Translations under genes and position numbers: made by a program | Origin: Lacibacter sp. H375 | GTDB taxonomy: Bacteria; Bacteroidota; Bacteroidia; Chitinophagales; Chitinophagaceae | Direction of reading: 5' to 3' | Length of the DNA stretch: 64,000 bases | Assembly (NCBI RefSeq): GCF_037892425.1 | Contig: NZ_JBBKTT010000001.1 | Location: 3,286,001 to 3,350,000, forward strand | The notes under the pieces: model-generated | Databases searched by the model: none | Told to the model about the DNA's origin: nothing | What the model saw: the letters and a program-made list of their open reading frames with translations, nothing else | Shown: in pieces, positions 26,727-35,845 of the stretch | Position numbering within the stretch: the stretch's first letter is position 1 | How the letters are laid out: each line of letters starts with the position of its first letter

Positions 26727-26800
26727 GGCTGCGTAGCTCAACTGAATAGAGCATCTGACTACGGATCAGAAGGTTTCAGGTTTGAATCCTGACGCGGTCA
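26727..26800 (+). tRNA. tRNA-Arg (anticodon ACG)
   Basis: A full cloverleaf can be drawn. The 7-base acceptor stem is 26727-26733 with 26793-26799, the D-stem GCTC/GAGC (26736-26739 and 26749-26752), and the anticodon stem TCTGA/TCAGA (26754-26758 and 26766-26770). The loop carries ACG at 26761-26763, and the T-stem TCAGG/CCTGA has a TTTGAAT loop. ACG, read as ICG after editing, decodes CGU, CGC and CGA arginine codons. The 3' CCA is not encoded. Confidence 0.95.
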
Positions 26801-26810
26801 CAAACAATGT

Positions 26811-26842
26811 AAAAGGGTTTCATTTATGAAACCCTTTTTTTG
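26811..26842 (+). terminator. Intrinsic terminator of tRNA-Arg
   Basis: AAAAGGGTTTCA at 26811-26822 pairs perfectly with TGAAACCCTTTT at 26827-26838 around a 4-base loop, and the T-run continues. Confidence 0.93.
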
Positions 26843-27391
26843 TTGCGCTACTTTTCACGGGTTTGTTGCTGCTGGTGACAATACATTTTTTTCGCTGCTT
26901 TCAATGCCTGATAATTATGAGTTGATAACAATCATCACCGTAACGCTACTATTTACACGAAATATCCAGGAAGATGACTCTTTTGGTGCTCCTTGCCTTA
27001 CCGCTGCCATGGAGGCCACCGATGTAAAGCAATGGGTGTAAAAGGAAAAGCCAACCGGTTAAATGAGTACAGGTGCAGACAGGCATGCGGTGTGCATTCC
27101 GGAGTGGTGGTGTGGGGGTTGAAAGCGGTCGGATTTATACGTGGTGAGCGCTTTTAATAGGGAGTATCATGGGAGTTGAGTGGGAGTTGAGTGGGAGTAT
27201 CCTGCCCTTATAAGCGAAGGATGAGCGAAGGATGAGGCGGTAGGCAATGAGCAATAGGCAAAGGGATTGGGAATTAGGGATTAGGTCTGCTGTACCGAAC
27301 CTGGGAGTTAGGATTTATAAATCCCGGGTCCACTGCGTAAGCCCCCGGGCGTACAAATTTGTTCTACTATTTTAATGCTCCTTCATACACA
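26843..27391. other. Gene-poor spacer with tandem repeats
   Basis: Between the tRNA terminator and the oxidoreductase gene (549 bases) I see no convincing gene. One short plus-strand frame begins inside the terminator hairpin, has a mixed composition and no recognisable fold. The second half of the spacer is occupied by GA-rich tandem repeats, listed separately. Confidence 0.6.
27161..27290. repeat. Adjacent 11-base GA-rich tandem repeats
   Basis: TGGGAGTTGAG occurs at 27170-27180 and 27181-27191 and partially at 27192-27199. AGCGAAGGATG occurs at 27213-27223 and 27224-27234. After these come looser 7-10 base units (AGGCAATG, AGCAATAGGC, GGGATTGGGAATTAGGGATT). Both main periods are 11 bases. 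Confidence 0.8.
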
Positions 27392-28084
27392 TTAGCTATA
27401 CCTATCGTTTCTCCATGGATAAGCTGTATTTGAATAGCCTCTTTGTTCCCAGAAACCCAATTTGTTCTCTTTAAGAAACTCTATTCTGTTGATCCATTTA
27501 GCTCCTTTCCATGCATATAGCTGTGGAGTAATCATGCGTGCCGGACCGCCATGTTCTTTTGGTAATGGATTTCCATCTACAGTATGAGCAATCAATACAT
27601 CGGGTTTCAATGCTTCTTCCAACGAAACATTGACACTGTAGTCGTCATAACTATAGCACATGATATGGGTTGCTGTTTCTTTGGGTTGTGCAACGGCTGC
27701 GAGGTCAATAAATCTTACGCCATTCCAAATCATATTGAGTTTTGACCAGGTGGTAACACAATGGAAATCGGAAGTGTCCTGCGATTGTGGTAAGGCAAGA
27801 AATTCTTCCCATGTGAGGTTTAAGGGATTCTCAACTTCTCCATCCACAATAAGTCTCCAGTCATTTAATGAAATAGCAGGTTGGTGGCCAAGATCCAACA
27901 CCGGCCATTTATGCGTAATCGTTTGTCCTATTGGTAAAACAGGCATCCCATGTCGGTTAATACTGCCTGTGCCCAAAGGTTTGTCATCAGCAACTGAAGG
28001 GGTTGATTGAATTTTTGTTTCAAACCTTGCTTTCAGTTTCATCCTGGCTTCAACAATCCGGTTTAGTTTTTCAGATTCGTGCAT
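27392..28084 (-). CDS. Sulfite oxidase-like molybdopterin oxidoreductase
   Basis: A 230-residue protein with the sulfite-oxidase fold catalytic domain. LNDWRLIVDGEVENPLNLTW opens the domain, Cys109 in DFHCVTTWSKLN is the expected molybdenum ligand, and MITPQLYAWKGAKWI closes it. It resembles the YedY/MsrP catalytic subunit and the shorter sulfite-oxidase-like proteins of many bacteria. There is no signal peptide, so a cytoplasmic location is more likely than the Tat-exported MsrP type. No membrane heme partner (MsrQ) gene is adjacent. The electron acceptor and substrate are unknown. Confidence 0.88.
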   Translation of the reverse strand: MHESEKLNRIVEARMKLKARFETKIQSTPSVADDKPLGTGSINRHGMPVLPIGQTITHKWPVLDLGHQPAISLNDWRLIVDGEVENPLNLTWEEFLALPQSQDTSDFHCVTTWSKLNMIWNGVRFIDLAAVAQPKETATHIMCYSYDDYSVNVSLEEALKPDVLIAHTVDGNPLPKEHGGPARMITPQLYAWKGAKWINRIEFLKENKLGFWEQRGYSNTAYPWRNDRYS

Positions 28085-28213
28085 TGTGCGTATTTATTTT
28101 ATAAAAATAACGAATAACTCTCTCCATCATTGCCACTGTATATTCCGGTTACGGGAAAGTTCTTTTACATGTTAGTGATGTTAACTGGTTTTATGTTGGA
28201 TGTAACCGATTCT

Positions 28214-28477
28214 TTATTCTTCGATATCTTTTTTTACAGTTGCCCGCTTTAATTTTTTATCGATGGCGATGGATGATAACGTTTCGAATAATTGTTGCAC
28301 AGTTTCCGGTGGCGTCATTGATTTAAAATGTCTGCGTTGTCCATTGTAGTAAACGATCAGTGTTTTAATGGAAAAGATGCCAACACCGGTTGAAATGATT
28401 GGAGTAGCTAATTCATTTGGAGAGAGTGGTACCCCGGCACAGCTGATGGGAAAATTTGGATTAAATGCGGAGAGCAT
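28214..28477 (-). CDS. Hypothetical small protein
   Basis: An 87-residue frame with no recognised family. It has a moderately hydrophobic front half and a Lys/Arg-rich end (KKLKRATVKKDIEE). The frame stays open for some 26 codons upstream of the ATG and there encodes a hydrophobic stretch (HFYFLVITFFTFTTM). A longer product using a non-ATG start, or a truncated gene, is therefore possible. The supporting evidence is limited to length and plausible composition. Confidence 0.3.
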   Translation of the reverse strand: MLSAFNPNFPISCAGVPLSPNELATPIISTGVGIFSIKTLIVYYNGQRRHFKSMTPPETVQQLFETLSSIAIDKKLKRATVKKDIEE

Positions 28478-29062
28478 TGTTGTAAAGGTGAAAAAGGTTA
28501 TGACCAGAAAATAAAAATGGTTCTGCTTGTCAAACAGAGGTCGTTTCCGCCCAACTTAAAAAAGCATTTCAATTTGAATTGCCTTTTCTTTTATTCGTGC
28601 CCAGGACTAGCCAAAGTTCGAACTTGCTCATCAACGATCTAAAGCAATTGCTGGAGTTCCATAAAACATAACTATTACGCATGCTAATGATTTGCTTTCT
28701 TCCCAGCTTTAAATTCACAACTAAAAGGACCAAACTTCGATTCAACTTCTCTAAAAAATGCGAGTTATGCAAATCCTACATTAAAATCAAAATGCGAAAT
28801 CCAAAGTTCCTTGCTGACCCAAAAAGCAAGCTCCTTCGGATTGCATGATTATAGTATTCAGAAATAGAGCCAGTTAAACACTTCTCCATCATTAAGATAT
28901 GTCTATCCTGTATGTTTCCCCCTTAACCAGCTCATATTCGGTCACAATAAAAAAAATAAAAATTATTAGAAAAAAGTTTGCGGGAGTAGAAAACTTTGTA
29001 CATTAGCATTCAACAAAGTTGAATTAAAGTAAACAAAGGGTCGAAAAAGTAAACAAAGTTTC
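28478..29062. other. Intergenic region upstream of XRE-cupin gene
   Basis: No convincing gene is seen in these 585 bases. It contains a perfect 12-base palindrome AAGTTCGAACTT at 28614-28625. The string CCAAAGTTC occurs at 28611-28619 and again at 28801-28809. Next to the downstream gene it contains the operator-like repeats listed below. Short frames here have poor composition. Confidence 0.5.
29008..29058 (+). promoter_or_regulatory. Candidate autoregulatory operator of XRE-cupin gene
   Basis: ATTCAAC (29008-29014) and GTTGAAT (29018-29024) form a perfect inverted repeat with a 3-base centre. Directly after it, the 13-base string AAAGTAAACAAAG occurs twice, at 29026-29038 and 29046-29058, exactly 20 bases apart and so on one face of the helix. 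The second copy ends 4 bases before the ATG of the regulator. A 12/13 match lies before the susC start (29834-29846). Confidence 0.5.
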
Positions 29063-29629
29063 ATGTTGGATATATTACTTGAAGAGAAAATAAGTAACCT
29101 CAATATCGGAGATAGAATTAAGGTGCTTCGCATGAATCAGAACAGAACGATGCAGGAAATTGCAGAGGCAAGCGAATTGTCGAAGAGTATGATTTCCAAA
29201 ATAGAGAATAACAAAACCGTTCCATCTGTTGCGGCACTGGTTAAAATTGCAAAGGCATTAGGCACGAGCATTTCAAGTCTTCTTGAACATGAAGGATTTT
29301 TGAATGCCATTGTGACAACACGTCAGAAAGCCCTAGACAACTTAACCGCAACGGATAAAGGTTATTCAATTTACCCCTATGCTTCAGAGTACCACGAAAA
29401 AAAAATGCAACCGTTTTTATTTGTTGCAAAAAAGAACGAAGTGGTGCCGCATGAATTATCGCACGAGGGCGAAGAATTTATTTATGTAATTAAAGGCGAA
29501 ATGAAGATGCAGGTAGGCGAAGTGGAACACCTGCTGAATGAAGGAGATTGCTTGTATTTTAATTCCGTACAAAAGCATGGTATTAGCCCTGTTTCAGACG
29601 AAGTAGTGTATTTAGACATTTTCGTGTAA
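29063..29629 (+). CDS. XRE family transcriptional regulator with cupin domain
   Basis: Residues about 15-72 are a helix-turn-helix of the XRE type (IKVLRMNQNRTMQEIAEASELSKSMIS in two turns, then NNKTVPSVAALVKIAKALG). Residues about 120-188 are a cupin_2 barrel (PHELSHEGEEFIYVIKGEMK, LNEGDCLYFNS, KHGISP) able to bind a metal or small ligand. Proteins of this design (such as PuuR and SutR types) usually repress or activate a neighbouring catabolic operon in response to a pathway metabolite. It is the only regulator in the utilisation region and sits 225 bases before the first susC, so control of that operon is inferred. Confidence 0.9.
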   Translation: MLDILLEEKISNLNIGDRIKVLRMNQNRTMQEIAEASELSKSMISKIENNKTVPSVAALVKIAKALGTSISSLLEHEGFLNAIVTTRQKALDNLTATDKGYSIYPYASEYHEKKMQPFLFVAKKNEVVPHELSHEGEEFIYVIKGEMKMQVGEVEHLLNEGDCLYFNSVQKHGISPVSDEVVYLDIFV

Positions 29630-29854
29630 GTCTCTATTCATGTTTTGGAGTTATTTTTTTAAACCATTTTTTGGTAACGGTATTTTATTGCCTGAACTAT
29701 TTGATGATATTATTTTCTATATAACGATTGCTTAATTATTGCTTATGATCTAATACGCAGTTTTCACTTTTCATTTATTGGCCTAAAAAACGAATTGAAA
29801 TATTCTTAGGGCCCCTTATTGTCTAAAATTTAAAAACTAAACAAAGATTGCTAT

Positions 29855-32800
29855 ATGTATCAGCCATCAACCAAACCAAAACCAAGCATGTTCTGCACAC
29901 ATGCTGACGTAATGAAACTAACTGGCATTCATTTGGGTTTACTTAGTGAAACAGTATTCATTAAAGGTTCCGCTTATAAAAAGACCGGAACGACACGAAA
30001 AAAATCCTTACTGCCAAGTATTTTATTTGGCATTCCTTTTTTACGAAGATTGAATTTTAAAAGCAGGGCAATAAGGTTACTGTCAGTCTTTTCATTTTGC
30101 GTTCTTTTTATATACACAGCTAATGGGCAATCAATTACAGTAACCGGCAAAGTTGCCAGCAGCGATAGCATTCTGGCTGGTGTAACTGTTAATATAAAAA
30201 ATACGAATGAAACTACAACTACAAACAGCCAGGGGGTTTATACAATTAAAGCCACTCCCAATGCAACACTCATTTTTTCTTATGTAGGCTTTCTCAGTCA
30301 GGAGATAAAAATTGGCAATCAAACAACTGTTAATGTTACAATGACTGCAAAGAGCAGTAATTTAAATGACATTGTTATTGTTGGTTACAGTACACAGAGA
30401 AAAGGAAGTGTTACAGGTGCAGTAAGTTCAATTAGTTCAGCTGATTTAATGCGAACGCCACAATCTACAACCTCCGGTGCATTGGTTGGTAAAGTGCAGG
30501 GTATTACTGCACGTCAAACTACGGGAAGGCCCGGTGCCGGTACTGCAATTCAAATCAGAAATCTGGGCGAGCCTCTCTATGTTATTGATGGTGTTCCTCA
30601 AAGCGAAGGACAGTTTAATAATATAAGTGCCGAGGATATAGAAAATATTTCAGTTCTTAAAGATGCATCTGCTACAATCTATGGGTTTCGTGCATCAAAT
30701 GGTGTTGTTCTTGTTACAACAAAGAAAGGTCGTTCCGCAGCTAAAAATACACTCAGCATTAATACTTATTATTCAATGCAGAACGTAACAAGATATCCCA
30801 ACGCATCTGATGCATACACTTATGTACGTGCTCTAGCAGAAGCGGAACAAAATGAAGGAAGGACTGTAACCACAACACCTGATATTTTAGAAAAGTGGCG
30901 ACAAGGCAAAGAGAAGGGATTTATCGGAACTAATTACCGTGATTTTATTATCCAAAAAAATGCGCCTCAGAAATACCTCAATATTAATACAAGTGGTGGT
31001 AATGATAAATTGAATTACTATTTATCGCTTGGAGGCTTGCAACAGGATGGCATTCTGAAGCAATACAATTTTAAACGTTGGAATTTCCAAAGCAATATAG
31101 AAGGCACTGTTAAAAAGGGTGTTAAGCTCGGAGCAAGGTTAAGCGGACGCACAGAAGGTCGATCTGAACCTGCTTCCACCACAGGTGCCAGCACATATGA
31201 TAATCCGTTCTTAGCAATATTAACCATGTGGCCAACAGAGCGTATGTATGCGAATGATAATCCATTATACATAAACGCTGATGTAAGAAATCCCAGCCGC
31301 AATCCCTTGATTTATGACAGGAATGTCATTGGTACACAGGAGAACCTATGGCATAATATTGCAAGTATATTTTATGCAAACTTTGATTTGCCTTTTGGAT
31401 TAACTGCCAAGGCAACCTACTCTTATAATTTTAAGCAGAATAGTAATGAATTACTTAGAAGGTCGATCAATTTTTATTCTTATAAATCAGCTACTGATAC
31501 ATACACTCCGGTTCCATTGAATCTTGCTCTTCGTAACAAAAGCAGACGTGAGATAAGAGAAAATTTCGCCCAATTACAACTTAGTTATAACAAAACGTTT
31601 GGACGAAATAGTATTTCTGCAACAGGTGCATACGAATATTCAAAAGTGGTTGATGAGTCAATAAGTATAAATGCTGTTCCACCGACAAATTATAGTCCGC
31701 AGATAAGATTATTAGATGTGAACGGTTTAACCGATGGATATGCAATTGCAAAAAGGGGCTCCTTTATCGGAAGGGCTAACTATGACTTTAAGCGTACATA
31801 TCTTTTGGAATTACTTGGACGTTATGATGGATCTCATATTTATGCTTCAGGAAAAAGATGGGGCTTTTTCCCAGGTGTATCAGCAGGATGGGTATTGTCA
31901 AACGAAGATTTTTTTAGTGGACTAGGATTGGATAAAACAATCAGTAATTTAAAGTTCAGAGCTTCATGGGGTAAAACAGGCCAGGAGAGAGGCGTTAACG
32001 CATTCGATTATTTACCAGGCGGCGATTTTGGTAGTGGCAGCTATGTTTTCGACGGTGGTTTGGTTACAGGTATTGATGTGCGTGGAGTACCTATTACAAA
32101 CATCACATGGGTAACCAGTACAATAAAAAACATTGGTCTTGATTTGGGTTTTTTCAATAATGATCTTACCGCAGAATTTGATCTTTTCTCAAGAGAGCTA
32201 ACAGGAATACCGGCAGGACGTTATGATGTATTGCTTCCCAGCGAAGCCGGTTACGCTTTGCCTAACCAAAACCTTAACTCTGAAAGAACACAAGGAGTTG
32301 AAGGAATAATAAGGTATAGCAATAAGGTTAAACAGGTTGGTTATACGGTAAGTATTAACGGAACGCTGGCCCGGAGAAAAATCTGGGAAATCTATAAACC
32401 AAGATTTGGTAATTCATGGGACGAATACAGAAACAGAATTGATCATCGTTGGGCAGATATTCATTGGGGATACCAGGTTGTTGGACAATTTTCCTCAATG
32501 GAACAAATCAAAAACCATCCGGTAAATAATGATGGACAAGGAAACAGAACGCTTTTGCCTGGCGACTTGATTTTTAAAGATGTAAATGGCGATGGCATCA
32601 TCAGCAACCTCGATGAGCGACCTATTGGGTATGCAGGATTAGACGGCTCAACATTTGGCGGCAATAATCCCTACCTCAGTTTTGGAGCAAGTGCCGGAAT
32701 CAATTACAAAGGTTTCAGCATTACCACCGATTGGGCTGGTGCAACCATGCAATCCTATTACCGCATTTTCGAATTAGCAATTCCTTTTCAGGCAGGTCAT

Positions 32801-33181
32801 AACGCTCCTGAGTACATTTTTAATGATCGCTGGCATCGTGCCGATCTGTTCGATCCTAATAGTGCATGGATTCCGGGAAGATATCCGGCAATACGACGTA
32901 CAGGATCCGGTAATCATGTCAACTATACAAGACGAAGCGATTTCTGGGTACAGAATATTACTTACCTACGCCTTCGTAACCTGGAATTAATGTACACACT
33001 GCCTAAAGATTTTATCGGCAAATATGGCTTAACAGGTGTGAGAGTTTACGTAACCGGAACCAATCTTTTGAGTTTCGATAATATGAAACATATTCAGATC
33101 GATCCTGAAATCTCACAAAGTAATGGCCTGGTTTATCCGGTAATGAAATTATACACGTTCGGCATTAACATAACTCTTTAA
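29855..33181 (+). CDS. SusC-like TonB-dependent outer-membrane transporter (first pair)
   Basis: A 1108-residue TonB-linked receptor that imports oligosaccharides with its SusD lid. After the signal-like segment (RLLSVFSFCVLFIYTANGQ, residues 74-92) come a carboxypeptidase-regulatory-like beta domain (TVTGKVASSDSILAGV, residues 95-170), a TonB-box region DIVIVGYSTQRKG, a plug with YVIDGVPQ and ISVLKDASATIYG, and a long barrel. The chosen ATG leaves about 70 residues before the signal segment, unusual for the family. An in-frame TTG at 30050 would give MNFKSRAIRLLSVFSF, a standard signal peptide. The susD gene follows after 11 bases. Confidence 0.9.
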   Translation: MYQPSTKPKPSMFCTHADVMKLTGIHLGLLSETVFIKGSAYKKTGTTRKKSLLPSILFGIPFLRRLNFKSRAIRLLSVFSFCVLFIYTANGQSITVTGKVASSDSILAGVTVNIKNTNETTTTNSQGVYTIKATPNATLIFSYVGFLSQEIKIGNQTTVNVTMTAKSSNLNDIVIVGYSTQRKGSVTGAVSSISSADLMRTPQSTTSGALVGKVQGITARQTTGRPGAGTAIQIRNLGEPLYVIDGVPQSEGQFNNISAEDIENISVLKDASATIYGFRASNGVVLVTTKKGRSAAKNTLSINTYYSMQNVTRYPNASDAYTYVRALAEAEQNEGRTVTTTPDILEKWRQGKEKGFIGTNYRDFIIQKNAPQKYLNINTSGGNDKLNYYLSLGGLQQDGILKQYNFKRWNFQSNIEGTVKKGVKLGARLSGRTEGRSEPASTTGASTYDNPFLAILTMWPTERMYANDNPLYINADVRNPSRNPLIYDRNVIGTQENLWHNIASIFYANFDLPFGLTAKATYSYNFKQNSNELLRRSINFYSYKSATDTYTPVPLNLALRNKSRREIRENFAQLQLSYNKTFGRNSISATGAYEYSKVVDESISINAVPPTNYSPQIRLLDVNGLTDGYAIAKRGSFIGRANYDFKRTYLLELLGRYDGSHIYASGKRWGFFPGVSAGWVLSNEDFFSGLGLDKTISNLKFRASWGKTGQERGVNAFDYLPGGDFGSGSYVFDGGLVTGIDVRGVPITNITWVTSTIKNIGLDLGFFNNDLTAEFDLFSRELTGIPAGRYDVLLPSEAGYALPNQNLNSERTQGVEGIIRYSNKVKQVGYTVSINGTLARRKIWEIYKPRFGNSWDEYRNRIDHRWADIHWGYQVVGQFSSMEQIKNHPVNNDGQGNRTLLPGDLIFKDVNGDGIISNLDERPIGYAGLDGSTFGGNNPYLSFGASAGINYKGFSITTDWAGATMQSYYRIFELAIPFQAGHNAPEYIFNDRWHRADLFDPNSAWIPGRYPAIRRTGSGNHVNYTRRSDFWVQNITYLRLRNLELMYTLPKDFIGKYGLTGVRVYVTGTNLLSFDNMKHIQIDPEISQSNGLVYPVMKLYTFGINITL

Positions 33182-33192
33182 AGACAGTTGCA

Positions 33193-35085
33193 ATGAAAAG
33201 TTTACATAAAATCTCGATAATCATTTTCTTACTTACCGCTTTCATTTCGTGTAATAAAGACAAGTTGCTTGACACAGAATCGCAAACAATTTTTACGGAT
33301 GAGCAGATATGGAAAGATCCCAAACTCATCAATGCTGTGTTGGCGAATTTATATGACAGGATGCCTAAATATGCAAACCTCCCTGTTGATTTTTATCCCA
33401 ACTTCACAACGTTTGATGAAGCCATATGGTCAGGCCTTAACAACAATGATCTTGAAGTAAGAAACAATCTTATCAATTATGGTTTCGATCGTTGGCGTAT
33501 TTGGGATTATGGCTATATACGTGATATTAATGTGGCCATAGAGAATATAGAAAAATCAGCTTCAGTTGAAGTAACAGAAACACTAAAAAAGCAATATATT
33601 TCAGAGTTGCGCTTCCTGAGATGTTACGATTATTTTGAAATGGTAAAACGGATGGGTGGTGTTCCGATTGTTACAAAACAATTATTGTTTGAAGCAGGAA
33701 AAGATGTTACAGCTTTGCAACTTCCCCGGAATAAAGAGGCAGAGGTGTATGAGTTTATTGCCAATGAAGTGGATTCAATTAAAAACAGTTTAGGCAATGC
33801 AGGAAGTAAAAGAAGAGCAAATAAGTTTACTGCATTAGCGCTGAAAAGCAGGGCCATGCTTTATGCGGCTTCTCTCGCAAAGTACAATAACAGTACCGGG
33901 TTTACCAATAGTTCACTGCCCAATGGAGAAGTAGGTATCCCCGCTGCAAAGGCGGCAGAGTATTATCAAAAGTCTTTAGATGCTTCTCTGGAGATCATTA
34001 ACAGTGGCGGGTATTCGTTGTACCGTGTTAATCCAAATCTTGGAGAAAACTTCTATGATGCACTGGTAAATAAAAATGCCAACACGGAAGTGATCATGGC
34101 AACTGATTTTATCAAGTCGCAGGGACGCAGGCATACTTTCACATTTAATAACATTGCACGTTCATTATTTGAAGAAGGAGGTCAGGGATCTTCCAGTATT
34201 TCACCTTCTTTAAACCTTGTTGAAAGCTATGAATATCTTGATGGAACCGATGGTGTTTTAAAAGGTATCGGCACCGGCAGCAATACCGCTGCAGGACAGA
34301 CTAACTGGATCTTCTATTCGAATCCACAGGATGTGTTTGCAAATAAAGATGCACGTCTTTATGGTACCATTATGTACCCCGGATCATCTTTTGCAGGTAA
34401 GCCTTTAAAAATGCAGGCTGGTGTGTATGTGTGGAACGCAACAACCAACAAATACGACAGAGTGGAAGGTGCATTAAACAGCACGCACACTGATGGCAAA
34501 TTATTAACGGGTTTGGATGGGCCTCACAGAACTACCACTTTTGTTTCCAACACAGGATTTTATTTGCGTAAGTACATCGATGCAACACCGGGCGCCAGTA
34601 CGTTAGCTTCACAAAGTGATACATGGTGGGTTGTTTTTCGCCTTGGTGAAATTTATTTAAATGCAGCGGAAGCAGCGTTTGAATTAGGACATTCTGCTGA
34701 TGCACTTAACTATATAAATAAAGTCAGGGAAAGGGCAGGGTTCCCTGCAAATAGTCTTTCTGCATTAACTATTCAAAAAATCCAAAACGAAAGAAGAGTT
34801 GAATTGGCCTTTGAAGATCATCGTCTTTGGGATGTTATCAGATGGCGAATTGCAGATAAAATTTGGGACGGAACAACCAGCAATACGGCCTCTAACATTT
34901 ATGCGCTTTATGTTTATAGGATAGTACGACCAGGGCATCCCAACGATGGTAAATATGTTTTTGATAAAATTATTGCTCCTCGTTTTAGGGCTCCACGTTT
35001 TTTCCGCACTGGAAATTACTATTCTTCTATAGCACAGGATGTGTTAAATAACAATCCAAAGCTCATTCCTAATCCATTTCATTAA
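33193..35085 (+). CDS. SusD/RagB family nutrient-binding lipoprotein (first pair)
   Basis: A lipoprotein signal ends at FISC (Cys20). The 630-residue protein has the SusD/RagB layout: N-terminal helices with TPR-like pairs (ELRFLRCYDYFEMVKRMGG is the characteristic helix) and a C-terminal module with LNAAEAAFELG, YINKVRERAG and RRVELAFEDHRLWDVIRW. It sits at the cell surface and closes over the SusC barrel to hand in glycan. It is slightly longer than the average SusD. It shares an operon with susC and the DUF3823 gene, spaced by 11 bases on each side. Confidence 0.93.
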   Translation: MKSLHKISIIIFLLTAFISCNKDKLLDTESQTIFTDEQIWKDPKLINAVLANLYDRMPKYANLPVDFYPNFTTFDEAIWSGLNNNDLEVRNNLINYGFDRWRIWDYGYIRDINVAIENIEKSASVEVTETLKKQYISELRFLRCYDYFEMVKRMGGVPIVTKQLLFEAGKDVTALQLPRNKEAEVYEFIANEVDSIKNSLGNAGSKRRANKFTALALKSRAMLYAASLAKYNNSTGFTNSSLPNGEVGIPAAKAAEYYQKSLDASLEIINSGGYSLYRVNPNLGENFYDALVNKNANTEVIMATDFIKSQGRRHTFTFNNIARSLFEEGGQGSSSISPSLNLVESYEYLDGTDGVLKGIGTGSNTAAGQTNWIFYSNPQDVFANKDARLYGTIMYPGSSFAGKPLKMQAGVYVWNATTNKYDRVEGALNSTHTDGKLLTGLDGPHRTTTFVSNTGFYLRKYIDATPGASTLASQSDTWWVVFRLGEIYLNAAEAAFELGHSADALNYINKVRERAGFPANSLSALTIQKIQNERRVELAFEDHRLWDVIRWRIADKIWDGTTSNTASNIYALYVYRIVRPGHPNDGKYVFDKIIAPRFRAPRFFRTGNYYSSIAQDVLNNNPKLIPNPFH

Positions 35086-35096
35086 AATCAAGAAAA

Positions 35097-35771
35097 ATGA
35101 AACAGAATATATCTATACTTTCTTGTCTGTTCCTGCTGTTTTCCGCTTGCAAAAAAGATAACTTGAAAGAGCCTGGTGCGAAACTTACCGGGCGAATAAT
35201 TTATCAAGGGCAACCAGTTGGTGTGCGTTCTTCAGGTGTTCAATTTGAAATATGGCAATCCGGATATCAATTATTCAGTAAAATACCTTTAAACATTGCG
35301 CAGGATGGAACTTTTTCTGCAGCTCTTTTTAATGGTGATTACAAGATCGTTCGTTCTGTTGGTGCCGGACCATGGGCAGATAATACAGATACAATCAATG
35401 TTAAGTTGAATGGCACAGCAAGTGTTGATGTGCCTATTGAACCTTTTTTTATTATTAAAAATGCAACGTTTGAAAAGAATGGAACAACAGGAATCAAAGC
35501 AACATTTACAGTTGAAAAAAACACAACTACCAAAACGCTTGAATTAGCCAGGATTTATATTGGTCCCAATTTAATTCTGGATCAAAATAATAATTCAGCT
35601 AACGCACAACTTACAGCAGCTTCTATTACTATTGGGCAACCTGTTACAATTAATATTAATATACCGGCAAGTATTGCAAATGAAGACTACATTTTTATAA
35701 GAGCGGCTGTAAAGACAGCCGGAGTTGCGGAATTACTTTATACACAGTCTCAAAAATTTCAATTAAAGTAA
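35097..35771 (+). CDS. DUF3823 domain lipoprotein
   Basis: A lipoprotein signal ends at LFSAC (Cys18). The rest is beta-rich with a prealbumin-like N-terminal half (LTGRIIYQGQPVGVRSSGVQ, SAALFNGDYKIVRS) and a C-terminal beta domain (KATFTVEKN and TLELARIYIGP). This agrees with DUF3823 proteins, which in this phylum usually follow SusD and are thought to be accessory surface glycan-binding proteins. Position after SusD supports that role. Ligand specificity is unknown. Confidence 0.85.
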   Translation: MKQNISILSCLFLLFSACKKDNLKEPGAKLTGRIIYQGQPVGVRSSGVQFEIWQSGYQLFSKIPLNIAQDGTFSAALFNGDYKIVRSVGAGPWADNTDTINVKLNGTASVDVPIEPFFIIKNATFEKNGTTGIKATFTVEKNTTTKTLELARIYIGPNLILDQNNNSANAQLTAASITIGQPVTININIPASIANEDYIFIRAAVKTAGVAELLYTQSQKFQLK

Positions 35772-35845
35772 ACAAGGGAAAGCAAACTTGTTCATTCGTT
35801 TTGTAGTGACAAATCGTTAGACAATAATTTTAAAATTTTTATACA

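Noticed and set aside
26826-27041. Plus-strand 71-codon frame after tRNA-Arg
   Set aside because: It begins inside the tRNA terminator hairpin, has mixed composition and no recognisable fold or signal.
28569-28772. Minus-strand 67-codon frame in the spacer before the XRE-cupin gene
   Set aside because: Poor protein-like composition, no plausible leader, and the region looks non-coding in all frames.
26727-29062. Integrated element with att sites at tRNA-Arg
   Set aside because: No integrase, transposase or copy of the tRNA 3' end was seen inside the window, so I list it only as a weak boundary idea.
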